Shown here: positions 1 to 5,752 of the stretch, in pieces | Layout: each line of letters begins with the position of its first letter | Numbering within the stretch: position 1 is the first letter of the stretch | Source: Bdellovibrionales bacterium | Lineage (GTDB): Bacteria > Bdellovibrionota > UBA1018 > CAIPTA01 | DNA length: 8,809 bases | Assembly (NCBI GenBank): GCA_021730855.1 | Contig: JAKFYM010000211.1 | Coordinates: 1-8,809 of the forward strand | Direction: 5' to 3' | Made by a program: the position numbers and the translations under genes | Notes under the pieces: model-generated | Database searches by the model: none | The model's input: the letters and a program-made list of their open reading frames with translations, nothing else | Told to the model about the DNA's origin: nothing

Positions 1-49
1 AGTAAGTATTGCCCGCCTTCGTAGTTTTCGCAAATTGTGTAGAGGAAGC

Positions 50-613
50 TTAGGTTCCTCGGCTACCAGAGCCTTTCATTGAAGAAGAAGCTCCAGCCTT
101 ACCGGTTCTTCTTACCGATCCACCTTTGCCTTTTCCTTCTTTAGGGCCTTTTGCAGGACGAGCAGCAGCCTTGGCTTTACGCTCCTCTTTTTCCTGAGCC
201 TTTGCACTTGCGCGATCCTTTTTCTTCTCTTCCTTGGTTTTCTCCGAAGGTAGTACGTAATCAACCAGCTCAATCACTGCCATCGCCGCAGCGTCACCCC
301 AACGGGGTTGAGCCAGCCGCAATACGCGAGTGTAACCGCCACTGCGATCCTTGAAGCGCGGAGCCAATGTATCGAATAGTTTTTTGACGCTATCTTCTGA
401 CCGAAGAAAGGAGAACACATTACGCCGGTCATGAAGGCTTCCGCCCTTACCTTTGGTAATGAGACGCTCTACCACGCGACGAAGCTCTTTTGCTTTGGGC
501 AAGGTAGTTTCAATGCGCTCATGCTCAATCAAGCTATTGGCCGCATTTGCAAACATCGCCATACGATGTGCCGTCTTTTTTCCTAATTTTCGATAACCTA
601 CACCGTGATACAT
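50..613 (-). CDS. rplQ: 50S ribosomal protein L17 with long basic C-terminal tail
   Basis: L17 sits near the peptide exit of the large subunit. The core covers about residues 1-121: RKLGKKTAHRMAMFANAANSLI, HERIETTLPKAKELRRVVERLIT, GGYTRVLRL and the closing DAAAMAVIELVDY, as in the family. The product is 187 residues long, against roughly 115-130 in most bacteria. The surplus (about 122-187) is a low-complexity tail rich in Lys, Arg, Ala, Gly and Ser, probably disordered and RNA-binding. SD GGAG lies 5 nt before the ATG. The stop is TAA at 50-52. It is the last gene of the visible operon, and no clear terminator follows before the window edge. Confidence 0.97.
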   Translation of the reverse strand: MYHGVGYRKLGKKTAHRMAMFANAANSLIEHERIETTLPKAKELRRVVERLITKGKGGSLHDRRNVFSFLRSEDSVKKLFDTLAPRFKDRSGGYTRVLRLAQPRWGDAAAMAVIELVDYVLPSEKTKEEKKKDRASAKAQEKEERKAKAAARPAKGPKEGKGKGGSVRRTGKAGASSSMKGSGSRGT

Positions 614-629
614 ACAATCTCCTGGTCAC

Positions 630-645
630 TACGCCCATGGGCGCA
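630..645 (-). promoter_or_regulatory. Small GC-rich hairpin before the rplQ ribosome binding site
   Basis: The 52-nt rpoA-rplQ gap contains a perfect 12-nt palindrome CGCCCATGGGCG (632-643). On the minus-strand transcript it can fold as a 6-bp stem with one G-U pair and a CAUG loop, just upstream of the rplQ SD (GGAG). No T tract follows, so it is not a terminator. A role in mRNA processing or translation is only a guess. Confidence 0.3.
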
Positions 646-665
646 AGACATAAATGCCAAGGGCC

Positions 666-1769
666 CTATTCGGACTCCTCTTCATCGCCTTCATCTTCAA
701 GATCATCTTCTTCGTCACCTTCATCCATGGCATCCATCGACTCAACACGAGGAGCCACAGGACCACTGCTGGTGATAGCTGGCGGGACGAAACCATCCAA
801 TTTCATACCCAGATGAAGCCCCATGCTTGCCAAAATCTCTTTGATTTCGTTCAAAGACTTACGGCCAAAGTTCTTGGTGCGCAACATCTCTGCTTCCGTC
901 TTTTGAACGAGCTCATAGATGTATTTGATATTTGCGTTCTGCAGACAATTTGCCGAGCGAACCGACAATTCCAGTTCATCCACTGTGCGATACAGATTAG
1001 GATTAAAGCTTTCTTGTTTTGCCGCCTGCTCTTCAGGCAATGGCTCCTCTTCTTCTTGGAAGTTCAGAAATACGGTCATCTGGTCGCGAATAATCTTCGA
1101 GCTCAGAGCAACAGCATCTTCCGGACGAACAGAACCATCTGTCCACACTTCAAGTTGAAGTTTGTCGTAGTCGGTACGCTGACCCACACGCGCCTGGGTG
1201 ACTGTGTAATTCACTTTACGAACCGGAGAAAAAATAGAATCGATCGCTATCCAACCAATGGGTAGATCTTCGTTCTTGTTATTTTCAGCAGGAACAAAGC
1301 CACGTCCTGTCTTAACCAAGAGCTCAGCTTTAAACTTCCCTTCTTTTCCAAGAGCGCAAATCTTATGGTTGGGATTCAACACTTCCACGAGACCGCCGGT
1401 GCTGATATCTCCAGCACGCAATATTCCTTCACCATCACGCTCCACGGAGATCGTGAACTGATTGGCAGAGGTAAGTGCCTTCAAACGAACTTCTTTCAAG
1501 TTCAAAATCACTTCGGTCACGTCTTCTGCAATATCCGGCATGGTCGAGAATTCATGCTGCACGCCATGAACTCGTACCGCAGCGATGGCAGTGCCCTGCA
1601 AAGAGCCAAGTAGCACGCGACGAAGGGAGTTCCCCAAAGTGGTCCCATAACCACGCTCCAGGGGACGCGCCACAAATTTCGCATAAAGAGGAGTAGAAGA
1701 AGTGGTGTCAACTTCTAAAGCACGCGGCTTAATAAGGTCACGCCAGTTTTTCTGCATATTCGGAATCAT
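666..1769 (-). CDS. rpoA: DNA-directed RNA polymerase subunit alpha with acidic C-terminal tail
   Basis: Alpha dimerises to start RNA polymerase assembly and binds upstream promoter DNA and activators through its C-terminal domain. The product has 367 residues; E. coli alpha has 329. The N-terminal dimer/assembly domain spans about 1-237, with PLERGYGTTLGNSLRRVLL at 36-54 and VRPEDAVALSSKI at 214-226. An acidic linker follows (238-255), then the C-terminal domain (about 256-325) with LSVRSANCL, whose Arg271 matches E. coli R265, and NFGRKSLNEIK. Beyond residue 330 there is an extra tail in which 17 of the last 25 residues are Asp or Glu. It follows rpsD by 43 nt and ends in TAG. Confidence 0.98.
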   Translation of the reverse strand: MIPNMQKNWRDLIKPRALEVDTTSSTPLYAKFVARPLERGYGTTLGNSLRRVLLGSLQGTAIAAVRVHGVQHEFSTMPDIAEDVTEVILNLKEVRLKALTSANQFTISVERDGEGILRAGDISTGGLVEVLNPNHKICALGKEGKFKAELLVKTGRGFVPAENNKNEDLPIGWIAIDSIFSPVRKVNYTVTQARVGQRTDYDKLQLEVWTDGSVRPEDAVALSSKIIRDQMTVFLNFQEEEEPLPEEQAAKQESFNPNLYRTVDELELSVRSANCLQNANIKYIYELVQKTEAEMLRTKNFGRKSLNEIKEILASMGLHLGMKLDGFVPPAITSSGPVAPRVESMDAMDEGDEEDDLEDEGDEEESE

Positions 1770-1795
1770 TAAAAAACCCCCTTGTTATAATTCAT
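1769..1795 (-). promoter_or_regulatory. Possible 8-codon leader ORF coupled to rpoA
   Basis: Between rpsD and rpoA the minus strand has a good SD (AAGAAGG, 1807-1801), 5 nt, an ATG at 1795-1793, and eight codons (MNYNKGVF) ending in TAA. The last A of the stop is the A of the rpoA ATG (TAATG). The rpoA SD (AAGGGGG) lies inside codons 4-6 of the mini-ORF. Translation of the leader would therefore cover the rpoA site and could hand ribosomes on. Coding potential cannot be judged at this length. Confidence 0.4.
1777..1783 (-). promoter_or_regulatory. Shine-Dalgarno deciding the rpoA start
   Basis: AAGGGGG ends 7 nt before the ATG at 1769. The alternative Met five residues in (1757) would be 19 nt away, so the upstream ATG (MIPNMQKNW) is preferred although many relatives begin at MQKNW. 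Confidence 0.6.
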
Positions 1796-1812
1796 AAATT
1801 CCTTCTTAAAAA

Positions 1813-2439
1813 TTACTTGGAATACAATTCCACAACCATACGTTCTTCCACAGGGATGGTGACGTCGTCTCTGGTTGGGATGTCTTTTACCGTGGCCTTG
1901 AAAGTAGCACGATCGAGATCGAGCCACTGCGGGGTTTCACGATTTTTACCGGCCTCGAGAGAAGCCAAAATTGCGGTGATTTTTTGGCTCTTTTCAGCAA
2001 GACCAACCACATCGCCTTTTTTTACGATATAAGAGGGAATGTCTAAACGAGATCCATTTACAACCACGTGGCCATGACGAACCACCAGTCGTGATTGGGT
2101 GCGACTACCACCAAGACCGATGCGATAGGCAACGTTGTCCAGGCGACGCTCCAGCAAGGAAAGTAGATTAGAGCCAGTTACGCCTTTCATGCGCTCGGCT
2201 TTTTCGAAGTAAGCACGGAACTGCTTTTCTACAAGGCCATACAATCTCTTCAGTTTTTGCTTTTCGCGGAGCTGAAGGGCGTATTCAGAAAACTTAATGC
2301 GGCCATGTCCGTGTTGTCCTGGTGGATAAGCACGGCGCTCAAACGCACATTTTTCAGTAAGGCAACGCTCACTTTTCAAAAAAAGCTTTTGGTTTTCTCT
2401 GCGGCAGATCCTGCAAACGGGTCCTGTATATCGAGCCAT
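1813..2439 (-). CDS. rpsD: 30S ribosomal protein S4, zinc-binding form
   Basis: S4 is a primary assembly protein that nucleates the 5' domain of 16S rRNA and influences decoding fidelity. In E. coli it also represses the alpha operon. The 208-residue product has the N-terminal zinc knuckle with cysteines 9, 12, 26 and 31 (CRIC, then C-x4-C), so it is the C+ form. The S4 RNA-binding domain is visible at about 95-155 with RRLDNVAYRIG, GSRTQSRLVVRHGHVVVNG and the DIPSY turn. It ends in VVELYSK. SD AGAGGA lies 7-8 nt before the ATG. No pseudoknot-type autoregulatory leader is evident in front of rpsM. Confidence 0.98.
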   Translation of the reverse strand: MARYTGPVCRICRRENQKLFLKSERCLTEKCAFERRAYPPGQHGHGRIKFSEYALQLREKQKLKRLYGLVEKQFRAYFEKAERMKGVTGSNLLSLLERRLDNVAYRIGLGGSRTQSRLVVRHGHVVVNGSRLDIPSYIVKKGDVVGLAEKSQKITAILASLEAGKNRETPQWLDLDRATFKATVKDIPTRDDVTIPVEERMVVELYSK

Positions 2440-2457
2440 ATCAAATCCTCTTCTAAA

Positions 2458-2901
2458 TCAAACGCGACGCCGTTTAGGAGGGCGGCAACCATTATGGGGA
2501 ACTGGGGTGGTATCTTTAATTTGAGTCACGCGCAAACCAGCGGCTTGCACGGCACGAAGAGCAGATTCACGCCCTGCTCCTGGGCCCTTTACTTCTACAG
2601 CTACGATGCGGAGTCCGTGCTCCAATGCTTTTCTTACGGCATCTTCCGCCGCAACCTGCGCAGCGAAAGGCGTATTTTTGCGACTTCCACGAAAGCCCTT
2701 TGCACCGGCGCTTGACCAGGAAATCACGTTACCGCTGGCATCAGCCACAGAAACGATGGTGTTGTTAAAAGTAGCAGCAATATAAACAATCCCATTTGAA
2801 ATATTTTTGCGGCCTTTTTTCTTACGAACGGCGGCCGCTTCTGCGACAGGAGCAGCACCTTCTACTGCTTCTTCTGGGGCCTTTACTGGTTGTTCAGACA
2901 T
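2458..2901 (-). CDS. rpsK: 30S ribosomal protein S11 with extended N-terminus
   Basis: S11 lines the 30S platform and the mRNA exit region with S7 and S18. The product has 147 residues, about 18 more than E. coli S11. The surplus is an N-terminal arm (about 1-24) rich in Ala, Glu and Pro, followed by the basic VRKKKGRKN. The core is standard: ATFNNTIVSV, GFRGSRKNTPFAAQVAAE and the invariant end PVPHNGCRPPKRRRV. The start ATG at 2901 has SD AAGGG about 9 nt upstream. No ATG, GTG or TTG is seen in the arm at the usual shorter start with its own SD, so the long form is preferred. The stop is TGA. Confidence 0.96.
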   Translation of the reverse strand: MSEQPVKAPEEAVEGAAPVAEAAAVRKKKGRKNISNGIVYIAATFNNTIVSVADASGNVISWSSAGAKGFRGSRKNTPFAAQVAAEDAVRKALEHGLRIVAVEVKGPGAGRESALRAVQAAGLRVTQIKDTTPVPHNGCRPPKRRRV

Positions 2902-2918
2902 TTCCTAATCCCTTTCGC

Positions 2919-3302
2919 TTATTTCATTGCCTTAACGGATTTTTTACCGGCGATCGCCACTGCTCTACCCTTACGCGTACGAGCGTTGGAGTGCGTGCGC
3001 TGTCCGCGCACGGGCAGCCCCTTACGATGCCGAAGCCCGCGATAGCATCCAAGATCCACTAAACGTTTAATATTGAGAGTAATCTCGCGGCGAAGATCGC
3101 CTTCTACTTTATAAGTGCGTTCAAGAACTTCACGAATTTTTGCCACTTCGCCTTCCGTAAGCTCGTCGGAATTTTTTCCGATCGGAACATGGGCTTCCAG
3201 AAGGACTTTCTTCGCCAAGGACTGGCCAACGCCATAGATAGCGGTCAGCGCATATTCCACTTTCTTATTTCTCGGAAGGTCTACACCTGCGATACGTGCC
3301 AT
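2919..3302 (-). CDS. rpsM: 30S ribosomal protein S13
   Basis: S13 is in the 30S head, forms bridges to L5 in the large subunit and touches the P-site tRNA through its basic tail. The 127-residue product begins MARIAGVDLPRNKKVEYALTAIYGVG in family style, has the helix-two-turn-helix region, and carries the signature YRGLRHRKGLPVRGQRTHSNART in pieces: RGLRHRKGLP and RGQRTHSNARTRKG at about 88-111. It ends in a lysine-rich tail. SD AGGGAGA precedes the ATG, and rpmJ ends 19 nt upstream. The stop is TAA. Confidence 0.98.
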   Translation of the reverse strand: MARIAGVDLPRNKKVEYALTAIYGVGQSLAKKVLLEAHVPIGKNSDELTEGEVAKIREVLERTYKVEGDLRREITLNIKRLVDLGCYRGLRHRKGLPVRGQRTHSNARTRKGRAVAIAGKKSVKAMK

Positions 3303-3321
3303 TTTCTAAAATCTCCCTGAA

Positions 3322-3438
3322 TTAACCTTGACGTTGTTTATGGCGGGGATCGGCCGTGCAGATCACGCGCACAACACCTTTCCTGCGAACCACTTTGCAT
3401 TTCACGCAAATTTTTTTGACGGAAGCCCTGACTTTCAT
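3322..3438 (-). CDS. rpmJ: 50S ribosomal protein L36, zinc-binding form
   Basis: L36 is the smallest large-subunit protein and helps organise 23S rRNA near the base of the L7/L12 stalk. The gene encodes 38 residues from an ATG at 3438-3436 to TAA at 3324-3322. The sequence is fully typical: MKVRASVKKICVKCKVVRRK, then GVVRVICTADPRHKQRQG. The zinc ligands C11, C14, C27 and H33 are all present, so this is the C+ (zinc) form. SD TTGGAG lies 6 nt upstream, within a tandem duplication. It sits between the broken infA and rpsM, the usual place in alpha-type operons. Confidence 0.97.
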   Translation of the reverse strand: MKVRASVKKICVKCKVVRRKGVVRVICTADPRHKQRQG

Positions 3439-3466
3439 CTCAAACTCCAAAAATCTCAAACCAAAA
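3437..3466 (-). repeat. Imperfect tandem duplication carrying the rpmJ ribosome binding site
   Basis: On the minus strand the bases just after the infA stop read TTTTGGTTTGAGAT (3466-3453), followed at once by TTTTGGAGTTTGAGAT (3452-3437). The two units are identical except for an added AG in the second, which creates the SD core TTGGAG. The second unit's final AT is the start of the rpmJ ATG. It looks like a small slippage duplication of the translation initiation region. Confidence 0.7.
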
Positions 3467-3690
3467 TTATTTGGCTCGGTAAGTAATTCTCCCTCGGTTT
3501 AAATCATAAGGAGAAAGCTCAACTGCCACTTTGTCACCCGGTAAGATCTTGATGTAATGCATCCGCATCTTTCCGAAAATATGAGCCAAAATTCGATGTC
3601 TCGTTCGGCAGACGAACCTTAAACATCGCGTTCGGTAGTGGCTCTCCAACTATTCCTTCAAACCTGAATCAACTCTTCTTTGTTTGACAC
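3467..3690 (-). pseudogene. infA: Translation initiation factor IF-1, disrupted by two +1 frameshifts
   Basis: IF-1 is a small OB-fold protein that blocks the ribosomal A site during initiation. Intact copies have about 72 residues. Here the family sequence is spread over three frames. GTG at 3690 opens SNKEELIQV; after one extra T in the run 3662-3660 the next frame gives EGIVGEPLPNAMFKVRLPNE. After one extra base in GAGA (3602-3599) the third frame gives HRILAHIFGKMRMHY, ILPGDKVAVELSPYDL and the terminal RGRITYRAK. Removing both extra bases restores 73 codons plus a stop. Without repair the first frame ends at TGA 3660-3658. Other decay signs are a GTG with no clear SD, HIFGKM for HISGKM and GEPLPN for VEALPN. 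A sequencing artefact is possible, but two separate insertions would be needed. Confidence 0.72.
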
Positions 3691-3782
3691 TTGTCTTACA
3701 AAGCGTAAACCCGCAAATGTTGTAAATAGCCACTTAAGCTAAAGTGATAGCACTCCTCCGTACCACGGCTGTGCCCCCTTTT
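3691..3782 (-). other. adk-infA gap with an orphan Shine-Dalgarno and two small hairpins
   Basis: This 92-nt gap is the longest stretch between recognisable coding remnants. On the minus strand it holds a strong SD-like GGAGGAG (3753-3759) with no ATG, GTG or TTG at usable spacing. It also holds two short stem-loops: arms CCGT/ACGG (3758-3768) and CACTT/AAGTG (3731-3746). A weak promoter-like TTTACA occurs further on, without a convincing -10 box. I see no ORF and no homology to map. It may be the worn-down leader of infA or a scar left by a deleted gene. Confidence 0.45.
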
Positions 3783-4451
3783 TCAATGGCTTTTTACCCC
3801 TTGGGCGCTCCTTCTCACTGCTTGCATAATCCGCAGAAAAACCTCTTGTTCCGAGCCTTCGGCATTGATTTCTCGCAGCCGGCCCTGGGCCCGATAATGA
3901 TCCTCTACTGGCTTCGTAGCCTCGAGAAAAGTCTCCAATCGAGCCTTCACCACTTCTGCCTTGTCGTCGTCCCGCTTCACCACAGCACCGCCGCAGATGT
4001 CACACACCCCAGCTTGTTTAGGTTGCTTAAAGTTCTCGTGATAGCTCGCTCCACAGCTCGAGCACACCATACGGCCAGCCAAGCGGTTAATGAGCTCGGG
4101 TCTGTTCACGATAAAGCTAACTACATCGGTTAGCTGTAATCCCTGGGCCTCCAGCATCCCATCAAGGGCCTCGGCCTGAGCCACTGTCCGCGGAAAGCCA
4201 TCCAACATAAAACCCATAGCGCAGTCTGGCTGTTGGATACGGCTTTCAATCAGGCCGATCATGATCGAATCCGGCACCAATTGGCCCTTTGTCATGAATT
4301 CTTTGGCTTCCAAGCCTAGTTTACTTCCAGCTTTTATCGCTTCACGGAGCATATCTCCGGTAGAAAGCTGAGGAATTCCAAGGGTTTTGACTAAAGACTT
4401 TGCCTGAGTGCCTTTGCCTGATCCTGGAGGTCCGAATAGGGCAAAAATCAT
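3783..4451 (-). CDS. adk: Adenylate kinase with zinc-type (Cys4) lid
   Basis: Adenylate kinase interconverts ATP plus AMP with two ADP in the cytoplasm. The 222-residue product is the long form. The P-loop is GPPGSGKGT at residues 7-15, the AMP-binding STGDMLR is at 30-36, and DGFPRT is at 84-89 with its catalytic Arg. The lid domain (about 123-160) holds four cysteines as C130-x2-C133 and C150-x2-C153, the zinc-stabilised lid known from Bacillus and several other groups and absent from E. coli Adk. Its ATG shares one base with the secY stop (TAATG), so translation is probably coupled. No map gene follows, unlike many related operons. The stop is TGA. Confidence 0.98.
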   Translation of the reverse strand: MIFALFGPPGSGKGTQAKSLVKTLGIPQLSTGDMLREAIKAGSKLGLEAKEFMTKGQLVPDSIMIGLIESRIQQPDCAMGFMLDGFPRTVAQAEALDGMLEAQGLQLTDVVSFIVNRPELINRLAGRMVCSSCGASYHENFKQPKQAGVCDICGGAVVKRDDDKAEVVKARLETFLEATKPVEDHYRAQGRLREINAEGSEQEVFLRIMQAVRRSAQGVKSH

Positions 4452-5752
4452 TAGGCTCCCTTACGGCCTTTCATGCGCATATTCCCCATGAAAGTGTCGT
4501 AGTGGCGGCTTAACAAATGAGACTCAACTTGGGCCAGCGTATCCATCGCAACACCGACGAGGATCAGGACGCTAGTGCCCCCAATATAAAAAGGAATTTT
4601 TAAAGAATCGCCCAGTACAGTGGGAAGAACGCAGATCACCGCTAGATAAAAAGCCCCAAGCACAGTAATTCGCACCAAAACGTAATCGATATACTCCGCC
4701 GTCTTCTCTCCGGGACGAATGCCGGGCACAAAAGCCCCATGCTTTTTGAGATTTTCTGCCACATCATCTGTTTTAAAGGTCACAGCAGTATAGAAAAAAC
4801 AGAAAAAGACCAATAAACCTACAAAGATCGCGTCATGAACAATTCCAGCACGCAAAAGATCGGCGATCCGCTGCATAAAAGGAGTTTGGACCATGGTGGT
4901 AACTGTGGCCGGTAAGGCTATAAGAGAGGACGCAAAAATAGGTGGGATCACACCAGAAGAATTGATCTTCAATGGCAAGTGAGTGCTTTGTCCACCATAC
5001 ATTTTTCTACCGACCACCCGTTTCGCATACTGAATCGGAATGCGTCTTTGGCCTCGCTCCATAAAGATGATGCCGTAGAAAACTGCAAAAATGATTGCGG
5101 CAAGAATCAAAAGCTTCATAAAAGGAAGTTCGCCAGTCTGAAAAAGACTCCAAGCGCTACTGATGCCAGCTGGAATATGGGAAGCAATGTTGGCGAAAAT
5201 GATCAAAGAAATGCCATTTCCAATCCCACGCTCCGTGATTTGCTCGCCCAGCCACATCAGGAACATAGATCCAGCCAAAAGGGTGACCATGGTGAGAATA
5301 CGAAAGTTCCAGCCTGGCTCTAGTACGACAGACTGAGGATTGTGCATTTGCTCTAGACCAACAGAGATGCCGTACCCTTGGACCAAACAGAGTGCTGCGG
5401 TAGCGTAGCGGGTGTACTGGTTGATTTTTTTCTGACCGGACTCCCCTTCTTTTTGAAGCTCCCCAAGCTTGGGAGAAACTACGGTTAGGAGCTGGAAAAT
5501 AATCGAAGCAGAAATATAAGGCATCACCCCTAGGGCCATCACGGAAAACCGTTCTAGAGCGCCCCCGGAGAACATATTAAACCAACCGAAAATCGTGCCT
5601 GCCTGGCCAGAGAAAAAAGCCGCAAGTGCATCGGAATTTACCCCGGGCGTGGGGATGTGCACGCCCAAGCGACAAATTGCCAATGCAAACAAAGTATATA
5701 GAATTTTTTTTCTTAGTTCTGGGATCTTAAATAGACCATCAGCTCCGGACAT
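4451..5752 (-). CDS. secY: Protein translocase subunit SecY
   Basis: SecY forms the protein-conducting channel of the inner membrane with SecE and SecG, receiving substrates from SecA or from ribosomes. The product has 433 residues, and the hydrophobic pattern fits ten membrane segments. Family marks are IPTPGVN after the first segment (34-39), LGIMPYISASIIFQL-like MPYISASI (77-84), ERGIGNGISLIIF (174-186) and the large cytoplasmic loop near 231-265 with RRIPIQYAKR and QSTHLPLKIN. The second SecA/ribosome-contact loop (about 326-356) carries LKKHGAFVPGIRPGEKTAEY. The ATG start is fixed by SD GAGG 6 nt upstream and an in-frame TGA two codons before it. It overlaps rplO by 14 nt and adk by 1 nt. 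Confidence 0.99.
   Translation of the reverse strand: MSGADGLFKIPELRKKILYTLFALAICRLGVHIPTPGVNSDALAAFFSGQAGTIFGWFNMFSGGALERFSVMALGVMPYISASIIFQLLTVVSPKLGELQKEGESGQKKINQYTRYATAALCLVQGYGISVGLEQMHNPQSVVLEPGWNFRILTMVTLLAGSMFLMWLGEQITERGIGNGISLIIFANIASHIPAGISSAWSLFQTGELPFMKLLILAAIIFAVFYGIIFMERGQRRIPIQYAKRVVGRKMYGGQSTHLPLKINSSGVIPPIFASSLIALPATVTTMVQTPFMQRIADLLRAGIVHDAIFVGLLVFFCFFYTAVTFKTDDVAENLKKHGAFVPGIRPGEKTAEYIDYVLVRITVLGAFYLAVICVLPTVLGDSLKIPFYIGGTSVLILVGVAMDTLAQVESHLLSRHYDTFMGNMRMKGRKGA

Noticed and set aside
42..60. Hairpin GAGGAA/TTCCTC around the rplQ stop codon as a terminator
   Set aside because: The stem is only 6 bp, the stop codon is in the loop and no T run follows on the minus strand. 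A real terminator may lie beyond the window edge.
654..1265. 203-codon plus-strand ORF opposite rpoA
   Set aside because: It is antisense to an intact, well-conserved rpoA, has no plausible domain or SD context, and its composition follows from the opposite strand.
1755..1757. Alternative rpoA start at the fifth residue (MQKNW)
   Set aside because: It lies 19 nt from the only strong SD, while the upstream ATG has ideal spacing. Relatives starting at MQKNW keep some doubt.
2257..2715. 152-codon plus-strand ORF opposite rpsD and rpsK
   Set aside because: It is a shadow of two intact ribosomal-protein genes and crosses their boundary without any recognisable motif.
3303..3330. S4-responsive pseudoknot leader in front of rpsM, as in E. 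coli
   Set aside because: Only 19 nt separate rpmJ from rpsM and no nested stems are visible. The E. coli element is longer.
3690..3720. Sigma70-type promoter for the alpha genes, with TTTACA as the -35 box
   Set aside because: No convincing -10 box lies at 16-18 nt, and co-transcription from upstream explains expression equally well.
3691..3782. Remnant of methionine aminopeptidase (map), often found between adk and infA
   Set aside because: No frame of these 92 nt gives a recognisable map fragment. Absence of map can be stated; a relic cannot.
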